From Begonia masoniana (lineage: Eukaryota > Streptophyta > Magnoliopsida > Cucurbitales > Begoniaceae), in the NCBI GenBank assembly GCA_022432975.1, contig CM039502.1, positions 24,574,383 through 24,638,382 of the forward strand: a stretch of 64,000 nt of DNA. The letters run 5' to 3'. Positions 23,401-35,322 of the stretch are shown here, one piece after another. The notes below the pieces were generated by a model. That model saw nothing but the letters and a program-made list of their open reading frames with translations, made no database searches and was not told the origin of the DNA. The position numbers and the translations under genes are program-made. Each line of letters opens with the position of its first letter. Within the stretch, counting starts at the first letter, position 1.

Positions 23401-23895
23401 GTAAATCTAATTATAACAATAATTTAGAAATTATTTTTTACTAACATGATAAATTATGAATTGTAAATTGATTGAAGAAATACTTATTGCTTGTAAGATT
23501 TGATCCCTTGTGAATGTACAATTAATTATCTTCACTTTGTGAACAAATTAGGCGTGGGTTGCTTATAAAGAATGGAGTTGGATTAGTGCAATGTGTTGGA
23601 TAGTTTTGTTGATATGCTTTGGGAGGTAAGTTATCTCTTTCATCTTCATTTTTTGACCTGTATTTAAAATCCACTTTCCTGTCTCATGATATTTCAGCAT
23701 TACTACCTGTGCCTACATTGTGAAGCAGCTATCCCGTCTTACCTCTCAAGATCCAGTTTACCTTGTTTTACTCAAGACTCCCAACTGGCAAGTTGGTCTC
23801 TTTTTTTTTCTTTAGATTTAATATAGGAATTTGACTGAAATTTACTTGATTTGATGCTTAGGGACAGGGTGGAAAGAAGAAATGAAAGAACATGA
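20437..23895 (+). CDS. DUF1475-family multi-pass membrane protein, nine exons
   Basis: The exons are 20437-20561, 21094-21145, 21509-21582, 21928-22029, 22704-22850, 23035-23086, 23552-23625, 23698-23787 and 23862-23895: 750 nt, 249 aa plus stop. Two halves repeat the same plan. A hydrophobic helix is followed by (T/S)(L/I).DG.PFR(R/K)EL.TPWM.AT, then DFYI, then WI...W(I/V).LL.CFGS..TCAYI. The exons of the second half match those of the first in length (52 and 74 nt twice), so the gene arose by internal duplication. About six membrane helices are likely. Introns 1-7 are GT-AG. The last appears to be GC-AG (TG/GCAAGT), giving the C-terminus [12 protein letters not shown]. Reading through it instead gives [10 protein letters not shown] and a stop at 23813. 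The family is plant-specific, with no reaction known to me. Confidence 0.85.
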
Positions 23896-24544
23896 CAGAT
23901 CTGATGCATGGCAACACACCATGGTATGTCTGGTCTGGAGATATGTCTACTGTCAACTCTGAATGTGTACATTTTAATATATTGTTCATACTAGTTTTGA
24001 ATAAATTACAACATCACACAGAAGCAAGTTTAATTTTACATTGTGGCTTCACACTCCTATTTAAGCTTTGTTTATACTTCGGATTGATGAAGGGGAAACT
24101 ATGAAAAATAATAAAACCATATTTAGGAGAATAATGGATATTTTTTATTAAACATGGGCTGGGCTCTTGATGGGCTAGACTGCGGGTCTGGACTGTGCTT
24201 GTAATATGGACTCCTGCCTAAAGATTTGTCGTTAATAACTCAAATTATTTAGATATTGAAAGATAAAAATGGTCAAAACTAATAACTAAAACTATGTAAA
24301 ATAATCAGATAATCTAAATTATGCTGAATTGTGGAAGCTGCATAAGAACATTATTACAATAATTTTGGTTTGACATCGTAAAATCCTTAATCCACCAACT
24401 GTAGAGCAAAACCACTCTTTGTTCTTGACTTGCAAAACATTTCATCTTCTTTTCAGGCACTTTCTAACGTTGGTCGAATATCACAATCGAAGATGTTTCA
24501 AAACAAAACCAATCTGTAAATACGACAATACCCAGAAGAAGAAT
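23896..24544. other. Intergenic between convergent genes
   Basis: The DUF1475 gene (plus) and the bHLH gene (minus) end toward each other here, so this stretch holds both 3' regions. It is AT-rich, and no other feature was recognised. Confidence 0.5.
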
Positions 24545-26840
24545 TTAGAGACAGTCCAGATCTAGACCCCCGGACGACGAGCTCGAGGTACCATAGGACG
24601 ACAATCTTCGCCTTTTGCTCAGTAGTGTTGTCCTCGGAGAGTAGTCTGGTGAGAATGGATCTTTATCAAGCACAGAATTCAGAGCCCTGCGTATAGATTC
24701 TGCAGTGCATTGCCAAGCCTCAGAATGACCAATATTTTCTTCTTTGAACATGGTGAAAACAAACACATTCTTTACTCGATTTCCAAGGGTCGAAACTTCG
24801 GCTTTCACCATTTTCAGCCGAAGGGTATCGAGAGATTGTCTTAATTCAGACAAAATTCCAGGGCTGTAATCGCAACAAAGAGTTGCCTTGAAAGACAATA
24901 ATGATTCTTCTTCACCTCCATTGACATATTCTTCTACTTTGATTTCATCAGAGTCCATCGGAATAAGAACGCCATTGCAGGCTTCTTCTGCTTTCTTTTT
25001 CATTTCTTTCACCTCTCTCACAACTTCAGCAAGAAGAGCTGCTTTGTCCATCTAATCATACCAATTATAGACAAGGGTTAAAATCAAAAACAAAAATTTA
25101 AGTCATTTGATCCTATAAATCATGCTATCAAACCATTTTCTTTGTCCAGATTGTTGGCTGCCTTCCTCTTTTCCTGCTGTAAATTTTAATTCAATTCTCA
25201 CCTGTAGGAAAACATATCTAAGGCATATCCTTGATTAATGAAACAATAGTCTATGACAAAGGGAATGTTAAGATATGTATTTTATAACCTAACCGAAAAA
25301 AGCAGCTCCACAAGCAACATATCTATATATGTTCTCTACAACTGTTTGTAGAAAAATAATATTTCTAAGAAGTCTAACAGAGTATTTTCAAAAACTGTTT
25401 TCAGCGCGTGCTGTTAAATAATAAGCTAATTTCAAAAATATTTTAAAAGTTATCTCTTGAGCCATCGGTCACCAAGGTCCAAGTTGACATTGTATATGGC
25501 CAACCAACGTATTAAAAATATAGTATGCATAAATGACAAATCACTACCTCCTAATCTTTTGATTTTTATATGTTCGAAAACGACAGAAAAGAGAGAAATA
25601 CAAGTTGACTTTAATAATCTGCAAACTTAAAACAACAACAAACCACTCTGTAGTTTGAATAATGTGCATTAAACTAAGATAAATAGGAGAAATCTGACAA
25701 AAGACGAAAGAGACACATACAAACCTTACCCTTAACCAATAAAAAAAATCTATAATATGAGCCTTAACTTCAAAAGAGACTCACTGTCCAACTCTCCTCT
25801 GCATCACAATGGCCTTCTACAATAAAATTTCAATTTTTTTTCGTCCCGTCAATAGTATTTGTCGAGAATTTGAGACAACTAATAAACAAACATATGAGCT
25901 GTGGGGAAGAAGAAAGGTAGGTCTTTCTATAATGGCTTTTCTTAGAAAACATAGTCCAAAGGGCAAAAATCTCACATGGTAGGACATGATCACAAGAAAA
26001 AAAAAAAAAAAGAAACCCTTCTCATGCTCTTTCCATACACAAACCATGCCTAAAAGTTGTAATGACCCATCCAGCTAGTACGATGTTGTTTGTATTGGTG
26101 ACTAAGCCCTCGTAATTTTGTTATCGAGTTTTACAGAAAAATGTGTCGTACTAGACTAGATATTGATTTTATTTATGAATCACTCAACTCAACAACATTC
26201 AAGTATTGCTAAACCGTGCATCCAACTAGTATGGGGTATGCTATCACATTTTACCCTGATTTAGGGTCATTCTGGACTCACAGGACAAGCTGCCACAATA
26301 GTAGTAACTTATATGGAGCTTAAGCTTAAAGCAAAAAACTATTTAGATGGAAATGTGGTAGTAAATAAATGTATAGATAATTTCAAATCTACCTAAAGGT
26401 TTATTCTACCATCTTCTAAAGCTAGAACATTAGAAGAAGCCAGAAAATGGAGATGAGATTAAGGTTTTATTAAAAAGCAAAGTATATAATGTAAGTGAGA
26501 TTGAAAGGAAGTAACTGAGTTGAGATTTGTAATCGACCTTTTCGGAGCAAGGAACAAGACCGCGCAACGCGGACAGGTGTGAATTGATTCTTTCCCTCCT
26601 CCTCCTCTCCGCCTCGCAGTGGCTTTTCAAGGCCGCAGCAGTCTTCTCCTCCGGCGACCCTTTCTTAACCAGCCTCGCGGGAGCCTGAACAAGCTCCCCC
26701 TTGTAATCATCCAAAATCAAAGAATGAGAGATCGTCGATTCACCGGATTTTAAATCTCCAGGACTTTGTAAAAGTTGGTCGAACAGATTTGGAAAAGTAG
26801 AAGAAAATGAGGAACGAGGGTTGTAAGAGTATGACGCCAT
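24545..26840 (-). CDS. bHLH transcription factor with C-terminal ACT-like domain (bHLH51/bHLH30-type)
   Basis: Exon 1 is 26840-26538 and exon 2 is 25051-24545, with a GT-AG intron of 1486 bp in phase 0; the product is 269 aa. Residues about 70-85 carry the basic region SHCEAERRRRERIN with the H-E-R residues of E-box/G-box binders. Helix 1 ends LRGLVP and helix 2 opens KMDKAALLAEVVREVKEM, so the intron splits the HLH loop. Residues about 140-220 (FKATLCCDYSPGILSELRQ and LKMVKAEVSTLGNRVKNVF) form an ACT-like dimerisation fold, typical of the bHLH30/51/106/107 subfamily. The tail is Ser-rich and ends GLDLDCL. It should act in the nucleus as a dimer. An upstream ORF in the 5' leader may control translation. 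The exact orthologue is not settled. Confidence 0.9.
26060..26290. repeat. Probable dispersed repeat in the bHLH intron
   Basis: The text around TAGTACGATGTTGTTTGTAT and GTGTCGTACTAGACTAGAT resembles the repeats at 28735-28930 and 29035-29275 (AAAATACGTCGTACTAGATA). The boundaries are not defined. Confidence 0.35.
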
Positions 26841-26877
26841 TGTTGCTAAGAATCAAACAGTATAATTAGGAGCAGAA

Positions 26878-27024
26878 TCAGGGAAAACGTTGACCGGGTG
26901 GGCGAGTGGTTGGAGCGAACCAGAAGGAGAGCTTGTGGAGGGGAAAGCTTCTGACGTTCTTGCTGAAAATTTTGTCGATTATGGCGTCGCTGCGGATTAA
27001 TCCACGGTTGGTCATACCTTCCAT
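26878..27024 (-). promoter_or_regulatory. Upstream ORF (48 aa) in the bHLH 5' leader
   Basis: On the minus strand an ATG at 27024 opens a 48-codon frame beginning MEGMTNRGLIRSDAIIDK. It stops at 26880-26878, 38 bases before the bHLH start codon at 26840. The bases between look like untranslated leader. Translation of this ORF would be expected to reduce bHLH synthesis, but that is inference. Whether the peptide is conserved cannot be judged here. Confidence 0.45.
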
Positions 27025-28349
27025 TACGTAAAAAGGGAAAGATTGGGAGATTAAGAGAAGATATCAATCAGAAAACATCCCCGTCTTCTTTTTCATCGGC
27101 TTCGATTCCTGCACTTCCCCTTCAAAAAAATTGCTCGAGATAACTTGAAATAGGTGTTTGCAGAAGAATGGGCAGGTAGCTAGACTCGAAAATCAGCTGC
27201 TACTTTGTTTTTCTTCTAACTTCATTCAACAGAATCAGGCGGAAAAGCTAACCACCATTGAAGCGGACTATCAAAGCTCAGAACCGTTGCCAGACTTAGA
27301 TTGGTCGTTCTGTTCTCTTATCAATTGTTCATAGAAGAGAAGTTGTCGTTCCTTGTATAAATAATGTCTGCTCAGCGATCAAGAGATCATATTACTCTAT
27401 ATTTTTAGGATAAAGAGCATCTCTAGTTTCAAATTAAAGTAAAAATTAAATAGATTCTTAATTTTTATTAGCTAAATAAGTCAAGTGCTAAAAGGCGTGG
27501 GCTCGATTTGATTCGATTTCATCTCTAATTGAAACAAAATTTATTGGTTCGATTTCAAATTATTTAAAACTGAAACAAAACTTATTCAGTTTTGGAACCG
27601 AACCTGAACCAAATAATTTATGAGTTATCCAATTTTAGAACTGAATCTAAACCAAACTATAAAATAAAAAAAAAAAAAATCTGAAATCATATATTTAATA
27701 ATTTTTTTCTAACAATAGAACGAAATCGACCTCTAAATTTTTCCGGATATCTCCCTTCATGCAAATACTAATTTTCTTGTGCAAATCGACCTCTAGATTT
27801 CTCCGAATATCTCTCTTCATGCAAATACAAATTTTCCTGAGCAAATCGCCCTCTACATAAAATAGAAAACGAAAATCGTATCGGTAGGGACCTACATAAA
27901 CTTATTTATCTAAAATAAACTTGATTTACTTGCTCTTCAATCTACATTTGAGGATAATCATCGATTAAATATTTAAAATATAATCATTGATTAAATATTT
28001 AATAATAAAATGGCACGTCAACCTATAAATTTAAATAATAAAATTAACTGGTATACTAAGATTTATCCTTTATTTATAAGATGTTATTACAAAATTTTAA
28101 TGCACATTGTAATAAATATAGTCACGAGTTAATTTCTTAGTTAGGGCTAGAGCAATTAAATGATAGAACCACTAATAATTTATGATCCGTTAAATTATGT
28201 TTCTGCATAGTGCATGACTATCATACTTGTGATGAACCGAATGTGTAGGTATGATAACGATTGTGTGGCAAATCTCGGGACCTAAGCCGAGTGTAGGCAA
28301 ATCCCAGACTCGAGTATAGGCAAATCCCGAGTCATAAAAAGGGGGTCGT
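27025..28349. other. Upstream region of the bHLH gene; AT-rich, no gene
   Basis: The first few hundred bases are the likely promoter. A short duplication (CAAATCGACCTCTA.ATTT.TCCG.ATATCTC) lies at 27723-27845. Text such as GGTTCGATTTCAAATTATT with AACCGAACCTGAACC (27550-27660) resembles decayed hAT-like subterminal sequence, but no ends were found. Confidence 0.4.
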
Positions 28350-28548
28350 CACAATCTCACATCGCTTAGGGAAATATATAGAAATGAAATATATGTAAGG
28401 AAACCCTCTCAACATAGTAAGACGCGTTTTGGAATACAATTGACAACGGATCTCATAAGAATTTCGAAGTTAAAAGTGTTTCGGTGAGAGCAAGAAAGTC
28501 CTCGCCATATAAATTTGTGAGGGGAGAATATTAGACTACAACCCAATC
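28350..28548 (+). repeat. Dispersed repeat, copy 2
   Basis: Similar to 6020-6230 over about 190 bases (AAACCCTCTCAACATAGTAA, TTGACAACGGATC, GAAAGTCCTCG). The preceding stretch 28255-28345 has three short repeats of GGCAAATC(C/T)C. The class is not recognised. Confidence 0.6.
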
Positions 28549-28734
28549 CTTAGAGCGGACAATATCTTATTGAAAAAATAGATCGTTATAATACCAAAAA
28601 TAAAAGCTAAATAAGTGAATAACATTTATCAAAGCATACCTTAATTAATGACATTATATACATTATTAAAAATGACAAATATTTAAGAAATTTAGATTGA
28701 TACATAAGTTCTTAATATTTGTGGAGTCTTTAGT

Positions 28735-29275
28735 TCTTCTAGTACAACATTATTTGCTTTATGTCGGAGCCTGCAAGAATTTGTCTTTAAGGTTAGCTTA
28801 AAACGTATTGTATAAGGTGTGAAAGAGAACTCTACTTATAAACCATTTATTTTCTACTTTTTTAACCGATGTGAGATTGTGTACCTCACTATTATGATTG
28901 AGTCATCACAAACAATAGAATATTGAAACATTCTTCCATTAATAGGGTGAGTTATCATAATCTCTCCCTTGCAGATCTGACTATCTCATCGGCCATATTT
29001 ACAGTAGAGATTTAGTTTTGATACCATTTGTAGAATTCCAATTATTCTAGTACAATATGGTCATTTTTGTGTCAGAGGTCAACATATTTGTCTTTGGAGT
29101 TAGTCTAAAATACGTCGTACTAGATAATAAATTTTTTTTACTTATAAACTATTTACTTTCTACTTTTCCAAGCGATATGAGATTGTACACTTCTATTAAT
29201 ATGTGATAGGTCCTCATAATCTATAGAAATCTAGGTCGTTCTTGTGTTTACAGGGTGCATTGTCACAATATTTTA
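28735..29275. repeat. Two diverged copies of a roughly 200-bp repeat
   Basis: 28735-28930 and 29035-29275 share TTCT(A)GTACAA.AT, ATTTGTCTTT, CTTATAAAC(C/T)ATTTA.TTTCTACTTTT and GAT(G/A)TGAGATTGT in the same order and orientation. Both end near a CATCACAA or CCTCATAA block. These are diverged dispersed repeats, with no coding sequence seen. Confidence 0.55.
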
Positions 29276-29673
29276 TAATTTTTGTTAGTTTCTGCCGGGA
29301 AATAAAAATACATTTCAAGGACGTATAAAAACTTGAATTTTATTGGGAGGGTGTGAACCCTAGTTTATTCTCAAAATATAATTTATTTTTACATATATAT
29401 TTACATATAGTACTATTTCTATTTCAAATTCGGGTGACAACATTTGCTAAAGTTTTGACCATCTAACTTTTAGTTAATAATACAACAATCATACAATATT
29501 TGTAATTCAATTTCATAAACCTTAAACTCGAACTTTGTATTGTGAACAAATTAAACCCTCCTTAATTTTGCTCCGATTGTAACCAAAACAAATTGATATT
29601 ATAATATTTATATATTTTTTAATTGTAATTTTAAAAAGTACAAAAAACAAACTAAACCGACCAAAACTTATCC
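29276..29673. other. Flank of gypsy element B; AT-rich
   Basis: Nothing was recognised. TATCC at 29669-29673 would be one target duplication of element B. The partner could not be found because the other end of B is replaced by a homopolymer. Confidence 0.4.
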
Positions 29674-29888
29674 TGTGACAACCCCCGACCCGATCGGGGT
29701 CGGCGAGCCTCACTCCGAACATTTAAAACGTGACATATTTTTTTTTAACTAAAAAAAAAATAATCTAAAACATTTAAAATAGAGGACATAAAATGAGAAA
29801 CATAAACTGGAAATTTTACAGCGGAAGACTTAGTGAAATGAGAAACATAAAATAGAAGACATACTGTGGAGGGCTACAGTGGATGACA

Positions 29889-32534
29889 GGAGCTGTGGAC
29901 ATTAGAAGTGTAGAAGCTGTAGACAATAGAAGTGCAGAATCTGTGGACAATAGAAGTACAGAAGCTGTGGACAATAGAAGTGCAGAAGCAGTGGACAATA
30001 GAATTGCAGAAGCAGTGGATAATAGAAGTGCAGAAGCAGTGGACAATAGAAGTGCAGAAGCAGTGGACAATAGAAGTGCAGAAGAAGCAGTGGACAATAG
30101 AAGTGCAGAAGAAGCAGTGGACAATAGAAGTGCAGAAGCAGTGGACAATATAATTGCAGAAGCAGTGGACAATAGAAGTGCAGAAGCAGTGGACAATAGA
30201 ATTGCAGAAGCAGTGGACGATAGAAGTGCAGAAGCTGTGGACAATAGAAGTGCAGAAGCAGTGGACAATAGAATTGCAGAAGCAGTGGACAATAGAAGTG
30301 CAGAAGCAGTGGACAATAGAAGTGCAGAAGCAGTGGACAATAGAAGTGCAGAAGCAGTGGACAATAGAAGTGCAGAAGCAGTGGACAATAGAAGTGCAGA
30401 AGCAGTGGACAATAGAAGTGCAGAAGCAGTGGACAATAGAAGTGCAGAAGCAGTGGACAATAGAAGTGCAGAAGCAGTGGACAATAGAAGTGCAGAAGCA
30501 GTGGACAATAGAAGTGCAGAAGCAGTGGACAATAGAAGTGCAGAAGCAGTGGACAATAGAAGTGCAGAAGCAGTGGACAATAGAAGTGCAGAAGCAGTGG
30601 ACAATAGAAGTGCAGAAGCAGTGGACAATAGAAGTGCAGAAGCAGTGGACAATAGAAGTGCAGAAGCAGTGGACAATAGAAGTGCAGAAGCAGTGGACAA
30701 TAGAAGTGCAGAAGCAGTGGACAATAGAAGTGCAGAAGCAGTGGACAATAGAAGTGCAGAAGCAGTGGACAATAGAAGTGCAGAAGCAGTGGACAATAGA
30801 AGTGCAGAAGCAGTGGACAATAGAAGTGCAGAAGCAGTGGACAATAGAAGTGCAGAAGCAGTGGACAATAGAAGTGCAGAAGCAGTGGACAATAGAAGTG
30901 CAGAAGCAGTGGACAATAGAAGTGCAGAAGCAGTGGACAATAGAAGTGCAGAAGCAGTGGACAATAGAAGTGCAGAAGCAGTGGACAATAGAAGTGCAGA
31001 AGCAGTGGACAATAGAAGTGCAGAAGCAGTGGACAATAGAAGTGCAGAAGCAGTGGACAATAGAAGTGCAGAAGCAGTGGACAATAGAAGTGCAGAAGCA
31101 GTGGACAATAGAAGTGCAGAAGCAGTGGACAATAGAAGTGCAGAAGCAGTGGACAATAGAAGTGCAGAAGCAGTGGACAATAGAAGTGCAGAAGCAGTGG
31201 ACAATAGAAGTGCAGAAGCAGTGGACAATAGAAGTGCAGAAGCAGTGGACAATAGAAGTGCAGAAGCAGTGGACAATAGAAGTGCAGAAGCAGTGGACAA
31301 TAGAAGTGCAGAAGCAGTGGACAATAGAAGTGCAGAAGCAGTGGACAATAGAAGTGCAGAAGCAGTGGACAATAGAAGTGCAGAAGCAGTGGACAATAGA
31401 AGTGCAGAAGCAGTGGACAATAGAAGTGCAGAAGCAGTGGACAATAGAAGTGCAGAAGCAGTGGACAATAGAAGTGCAGAAGCAGTGGACAATAGAAGTG
31501 CAGAAGCAGTGGACAATAGAAGTGCAGAAGCAGTGGACAATAGAAGTGCAGAAGCAGTGGACAATAGAAGTGCAGAAGCAGTGGACAATAGAAGTGCAGA
31601 AGCAGTGGACAATAGAAGTGCAGAAGCAGTGGACAATAGAAGTGCAGAAGCAGTGGACAATAGAAGTGCAGAAGCAGTGGACAATAGAAGTGCAGAAGCA
31701 GTGGACAATAGAAGTGCAGAAGCAGTGGACAATAGAAGTGCAGAAGCAGTGGACAATAGAAGTGCAGAAGCAGTGGACAATAGAAGTGCAGAAGCAGTGG
31801 ACAATAGAAGTGCAGAAGCAGTGGACAATAGAAGTGCAGAAGCAGTGGACAATAGAAGTGCAGAAGCAGTGGACAATAGAAGTGCAGAAGCAGTGGACAA
31901 TAGAAGTGCAGAAGCAGTGGACAATAGAAGTGCAGAAGCAGTGGACAATAGAAGTGCAGAAGCAGTGGACAATAGAAGTGCAGAAGCAGTGGACAATAGA
32001 AGTGCAGAAGCAGTGGACAATAGAAGTGCAGAAGCAGTGGACAATAGAAGTGCAGAAGCAGTGGACAATAGAAGTGCAGAAGCAGTGGACAATAGAAGTG
32101 CAGAAGCAGTGGACAATAGAAGTGCAGAAGCAGTGGACAATAGAAGTGCAGAAGCAGTGGACAATAGAAGTGCAGAAGCAGTGGACAATAGAAGTGCAGA
32201 AGCAGTGGACAATAGAAGTGCAGAAGCAGTGGACAATAGAAGTGCAGAAGCAGTGGACAATAGAAGTGCAGAAGCAGTGGACAATAGAAGTGCAGAAGCA
32301 GTGGACAATAGAAGTGCAGAAGCAGTGGACAATAGAAGTGCAGAAGCAGTGGACAATAGAAGTGCAGAAGCAGTGGACAATAGAAGTGCAGAAGCAGTGG
32401 ACAATAGAAGTGCAGAAGCAGTGGACAATAGAAGTGCAGAAGCAGTGGACAATAGAAGTGCAGAAGCAGTGGACAATAGAAGTGCAGAAGCAGTGGACAA
32501 TAGAAGTGCAGAAGCAGTGGACAATAGAAGTGCA
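29889..32534. repeat. 24-bp array in the left LTR of element B
   Basis: About 110 copies of AGAAGCAGTGGACAATAGAAGTGC. Roughly the first 17 units (to about 30300) vary, with substitutions and two 3-base insertions. From there to the right edge the units are identical. The period of 24 keeps all frames open (AEAVDNRS, QKQWTIEV), which explains the long false ORFs. Confidence 0.98.
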
Positions 32535-32869
32535 CTACAGAACATTAACAGAACATAACGAACAGAGGGCCAGTCCCCATCCCACACTTAATCGATACAT
32601 TACATTCAGATTTTTATCTTTCTTAACCTCAAAACATGTACAGAAAACATTTTGCATGAGCTTTCAGGAAAATTGTGTATGCATGGCCGTTTACTTTGCT
32701 TAAAATTAAAACAGCAGACAATAGAGATTACACAACAGAATGTGAAGCAAAACACAGACAACTCAGAACGTAAACTATAACATATCTACCCAAAACAACT
32801 CGACAGAAGTAAAACCTAGTATCTCCGTGATGTAGGGTCTTAAGGGCAAATCTACACACATGAACTTAC

Positions 32870-32923
32870 CTGTTATCTGTGAAGTTGTAAGTCTTGATCG
32901 TGTTGCCTTGGTGATGCACGAAC
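32870..32923 (-). other. Putative 54-nt mini-exon in LTR B (left copy)
   Basis: On the minus strand it is bounded by TTTTAG upstream and CAG/GTAAGT downstream. GACCCTACATC follows 31 bases later (32839-32829), then the 24-bp array. An earlier donor-like GAAG/GTAATC lies at 33138/33137. The right copy is at 53846-53899, where the motif reads GGCCCTACATC. Splicing is inferred. Confidence 0.55.
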
Positions 32924-33701
32924 CTAAAACATGCACGCAAGAAAAATAGACAGAGCTGCAAATGCTAACAAATAACTTAGTAGGACATGCTCAAAACTCC
33001 ATTCAAACCTTTAGAAAACTAACCTACGTGCTTTCATCCAAAAATAGTGAGCTTTCTCTAAAATATCTTAACCCTAAACTTTGACAAAAACTCACATTTT
33101 AACTTGTCCAAATTCATTAACTTTAGTAGATGATTACCTTCACTGGAGGAAACAGAAGAAAACAGGAGAAACAAAGTTTTGGAAATGGTCACAGTCGCCT
33201 AGAAGAGAGAAAATAGAGAAGAGATTAAAGGAAACAGAGAAGTGAAGTGTGAAAGTGGAAAGCTTAACGTGGAAGAGAAGAGAAAAGTGAGATTTGGCTT
33301 ATTCCACAAGATTTGGACAAGTGGTATGCCCTCATTGGCTCACTCCCACCAACCTTAATCTACTTCCTAAATTGTCCATCTTTGGTTTCCAACTAAATTG
33401 TCATTTAGTTCTTTGTTTCGGTTACTTCTTAGTTTGGTCTCCCCTACTAAATATCCCACAATTCTAATAAAATATTCACTATATTAATAGTGAAATAATC
33501 CCGACCAATAATTCAAGGGATAATTCCATGGCCAAACTGCCTGTAACACCCGACATTTCGACCAGGTGATTTTCTGACCATTTTCATTGTCACCCTCTTA
33601 TTTAACCTTTATGATTTAAATTTAATGTTAAGACAAATTTATTACAAGTAGAGTAAAACTAGGTTGGGTGGCAGTTTTGTAATTAAGATTGATGGGTTGA
33701 G

Positions 33702-33709
33702 TATAAATA
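33702..33709 (+). promoter_or_regulatory. TATA box of element A LTR
   Basis: TATAAATA lies 160 bases into the left LTR; the same site is at 42934-42941 in the right LTR. It precedes a 5' leader with the donor-like CGAG/GTATGA at 33864/33865. The position fits the U3/R boundary of a gypsy LTR. Confidence 0.65.
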
Positions 33710-34194
33710 AAAAGTGGAAACCTTAAACCTCATTTTATTACCACTGTAGCCGACATTCCCTCTCGGCGATTCCTTCCCTCCCAAACTTTTGCTCTCAGCT
33801 ACCAGAATCTTCCCTTGCTGACGGCTGGTTTCAGCCTGCTTTTCTCTGCAAATCCGCACCCGAGGTATGAAATGGACAATGTAGTCATTTATTAGTGATT
33901 AAAGTTCTGCTTTCAGCTCGGCATTTGAGTTCGGAATTTTCTTAGCAGTGGCCGAGTAGTTTAAGACCCTTTTAAGTCTGAGAGTAGAAATGTCATCCCA
34001 AATCGATTCTGAACATTTCAAAGTAACCAACTCGGATTTAATCAATGGTAAAACCTGTCCACCTAGTTCAGATTTCAGACTGCAGTGTGTCAAACAGAGG
34101 ATTCGGAGTAACCTTAGCTATTAGAGTCCTAGGACGATTTATGAATAGAACTATTAGGACCTTTGTTTTAACTACTGTAATGTACATGTTTTAG

Positions 34195-34240
34195 GTGAAG
34201 AAGTTTAAAGGGAAGAAGCTCGGATTGCTAAGGAAACCAG
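34195..34240 (+). other. Putative 46-nt mini-exon in LTR A (left copy)
   Basis: It is bounded by TTTTAG and CCAG/GTAAGT, and GGCCCTACACC follows at 34274-34284, then the minisatellites. The right LTR has the identical copy at 43428-43473. Splicing is inferred from the signals only. Confidence 0.55.
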
Positions 34241-34517
34241 GTAAGTGAATGTATTAAGATTTCCGGCCACTAGGGCCCTACACCGCAAGGGTATTAGGAA
34301 ATCATTGAGATGTTAGTCTGTTGATTATGATTAGTTATTTCCATGATATGAAGAATTTGTGTACGAAGATGTTAAGCTACGGGATGTTTTGTTTGTCTTT
34401 ATGGTATGACTTTTCTCTGTGAACTTCATGTCTATGCATTATGTCCACGTCATGATTAAGTTGAGAACATGAAAAGCAAACGTAACCATGATTAAGTGCA
34501 GAACGGGGGAAAAGACT

Positions 34518-34749
34518 ATGACATGTACGACTCGCGAAATCTCCCACTGGGGGAGGCCGAGTTAATGGTATGTACGCTCGCGGATTCTCCCACTGGTGGA
34601 GGCCGAGTTGATGATATGTACGACTCGCGAATCCTCCTACCGGTGGAGGCCGAGTTAATGATTATTATGGCTCGCGGATTCTGCCACTGGTGGAGGCCGA
34701 GTTGATGACATGTATGGCTCGCGAATTCTCCCACTGGTGGAGGCCGAGC
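34518..34749. repeat. Five diverged 47-bp units in the left LTR of element A
   Basis: The units read GACATGTA(T/C)G(G/A)CTCGCGAAT... and end GGAGGCCGAG, with several substitutions each. The right LTR has 46 near-identical units at the same place (43751-45911). This is a large copy-number difference between otherwise almost identical LTRs. Confidence 0.95.
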
Positions 34750-35322
34750 AAGTCGTTACTATGATTGCCGCGATAGGCAAATGACTATGTACCCCTGCCT
34801 TCCTCCCTCGTTTCCTGCCTTAATACATGCCATGTAAATAATGAAAATGAACATGAATGAAGAAAGGTTTATGAACTTGTGTTCTTTAATTTGTGCACTC
34901 ATGTATATCTGTCAGCATGCATTCCTTACTAAGCATTAGGCTTATAGTTGAACCTTATGGTGTAGGTGAAGAAGGTTCAGGTGAGGATACTATGTTCAAG
35001 AGGGATGCTTAAGGCTGGTTGCTTGGAATGCTCAAAATGACAGTGCAGGGCTGGAAAGGCGATTATGACCCCTGGTTAATGCTCTTTGTTTCAGTATAAT
35101 AAGGATATGGTAGTTTAAGTAGGATGAGATATTTTATAACGTTGAGCCTTGAGACTGTCTAGTTGCTCACTGAGTCCAGGGAATGATTATATAGATTTAT
35201 AAATGATCTGTAGCTTAAGTCTTCCGCTATATGCATTCTGAATGAGTGTGGTTCTTTCTTGTTGGAAAGGGTGCTCATTTGATGATTTAGTGTTTATCTA
35301 CCGTAAGATGGAAGCTGGAGGA

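Larger units (their letters stand above)
29674..33541 (-). mobile_element. Element B, 3' LTR (minus orientation), cut by insertion of element A
   Basis: The stretch begins TGTGACAACCCCCGACCCG, the inverse of a gypsy LTR end. It is homologous to 49613-54131, the other LTR of the same element: 29674-29738 matches 49613-49676, and about 410 bases at 32733-33147 match 53709-54131 with some 18 differences (about 4%). Unlike the right copy, this one keeps unique sequence on both sides of its array (29739-29888 and 32535-32732). It has no inverse of TGTAACACCC at its right edge. Instead element A starts at 33542, so the outer part of this LTR lies beyond A or has been lost. The minus orientation is shown by the LTR end and by the gag gene at 49449-48480. 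Confidence 0.8.

Noticed and set aside
29816..32703. Long open frames on both strands over the 24-bp array (AEAVDNRS, QKQWTIEV, LHFYCPLL repeats)
   Set aside because: The period is divisible by three and the unit lacks stops, so several frames stay open on both strands. No start context or homologous protein is evident.
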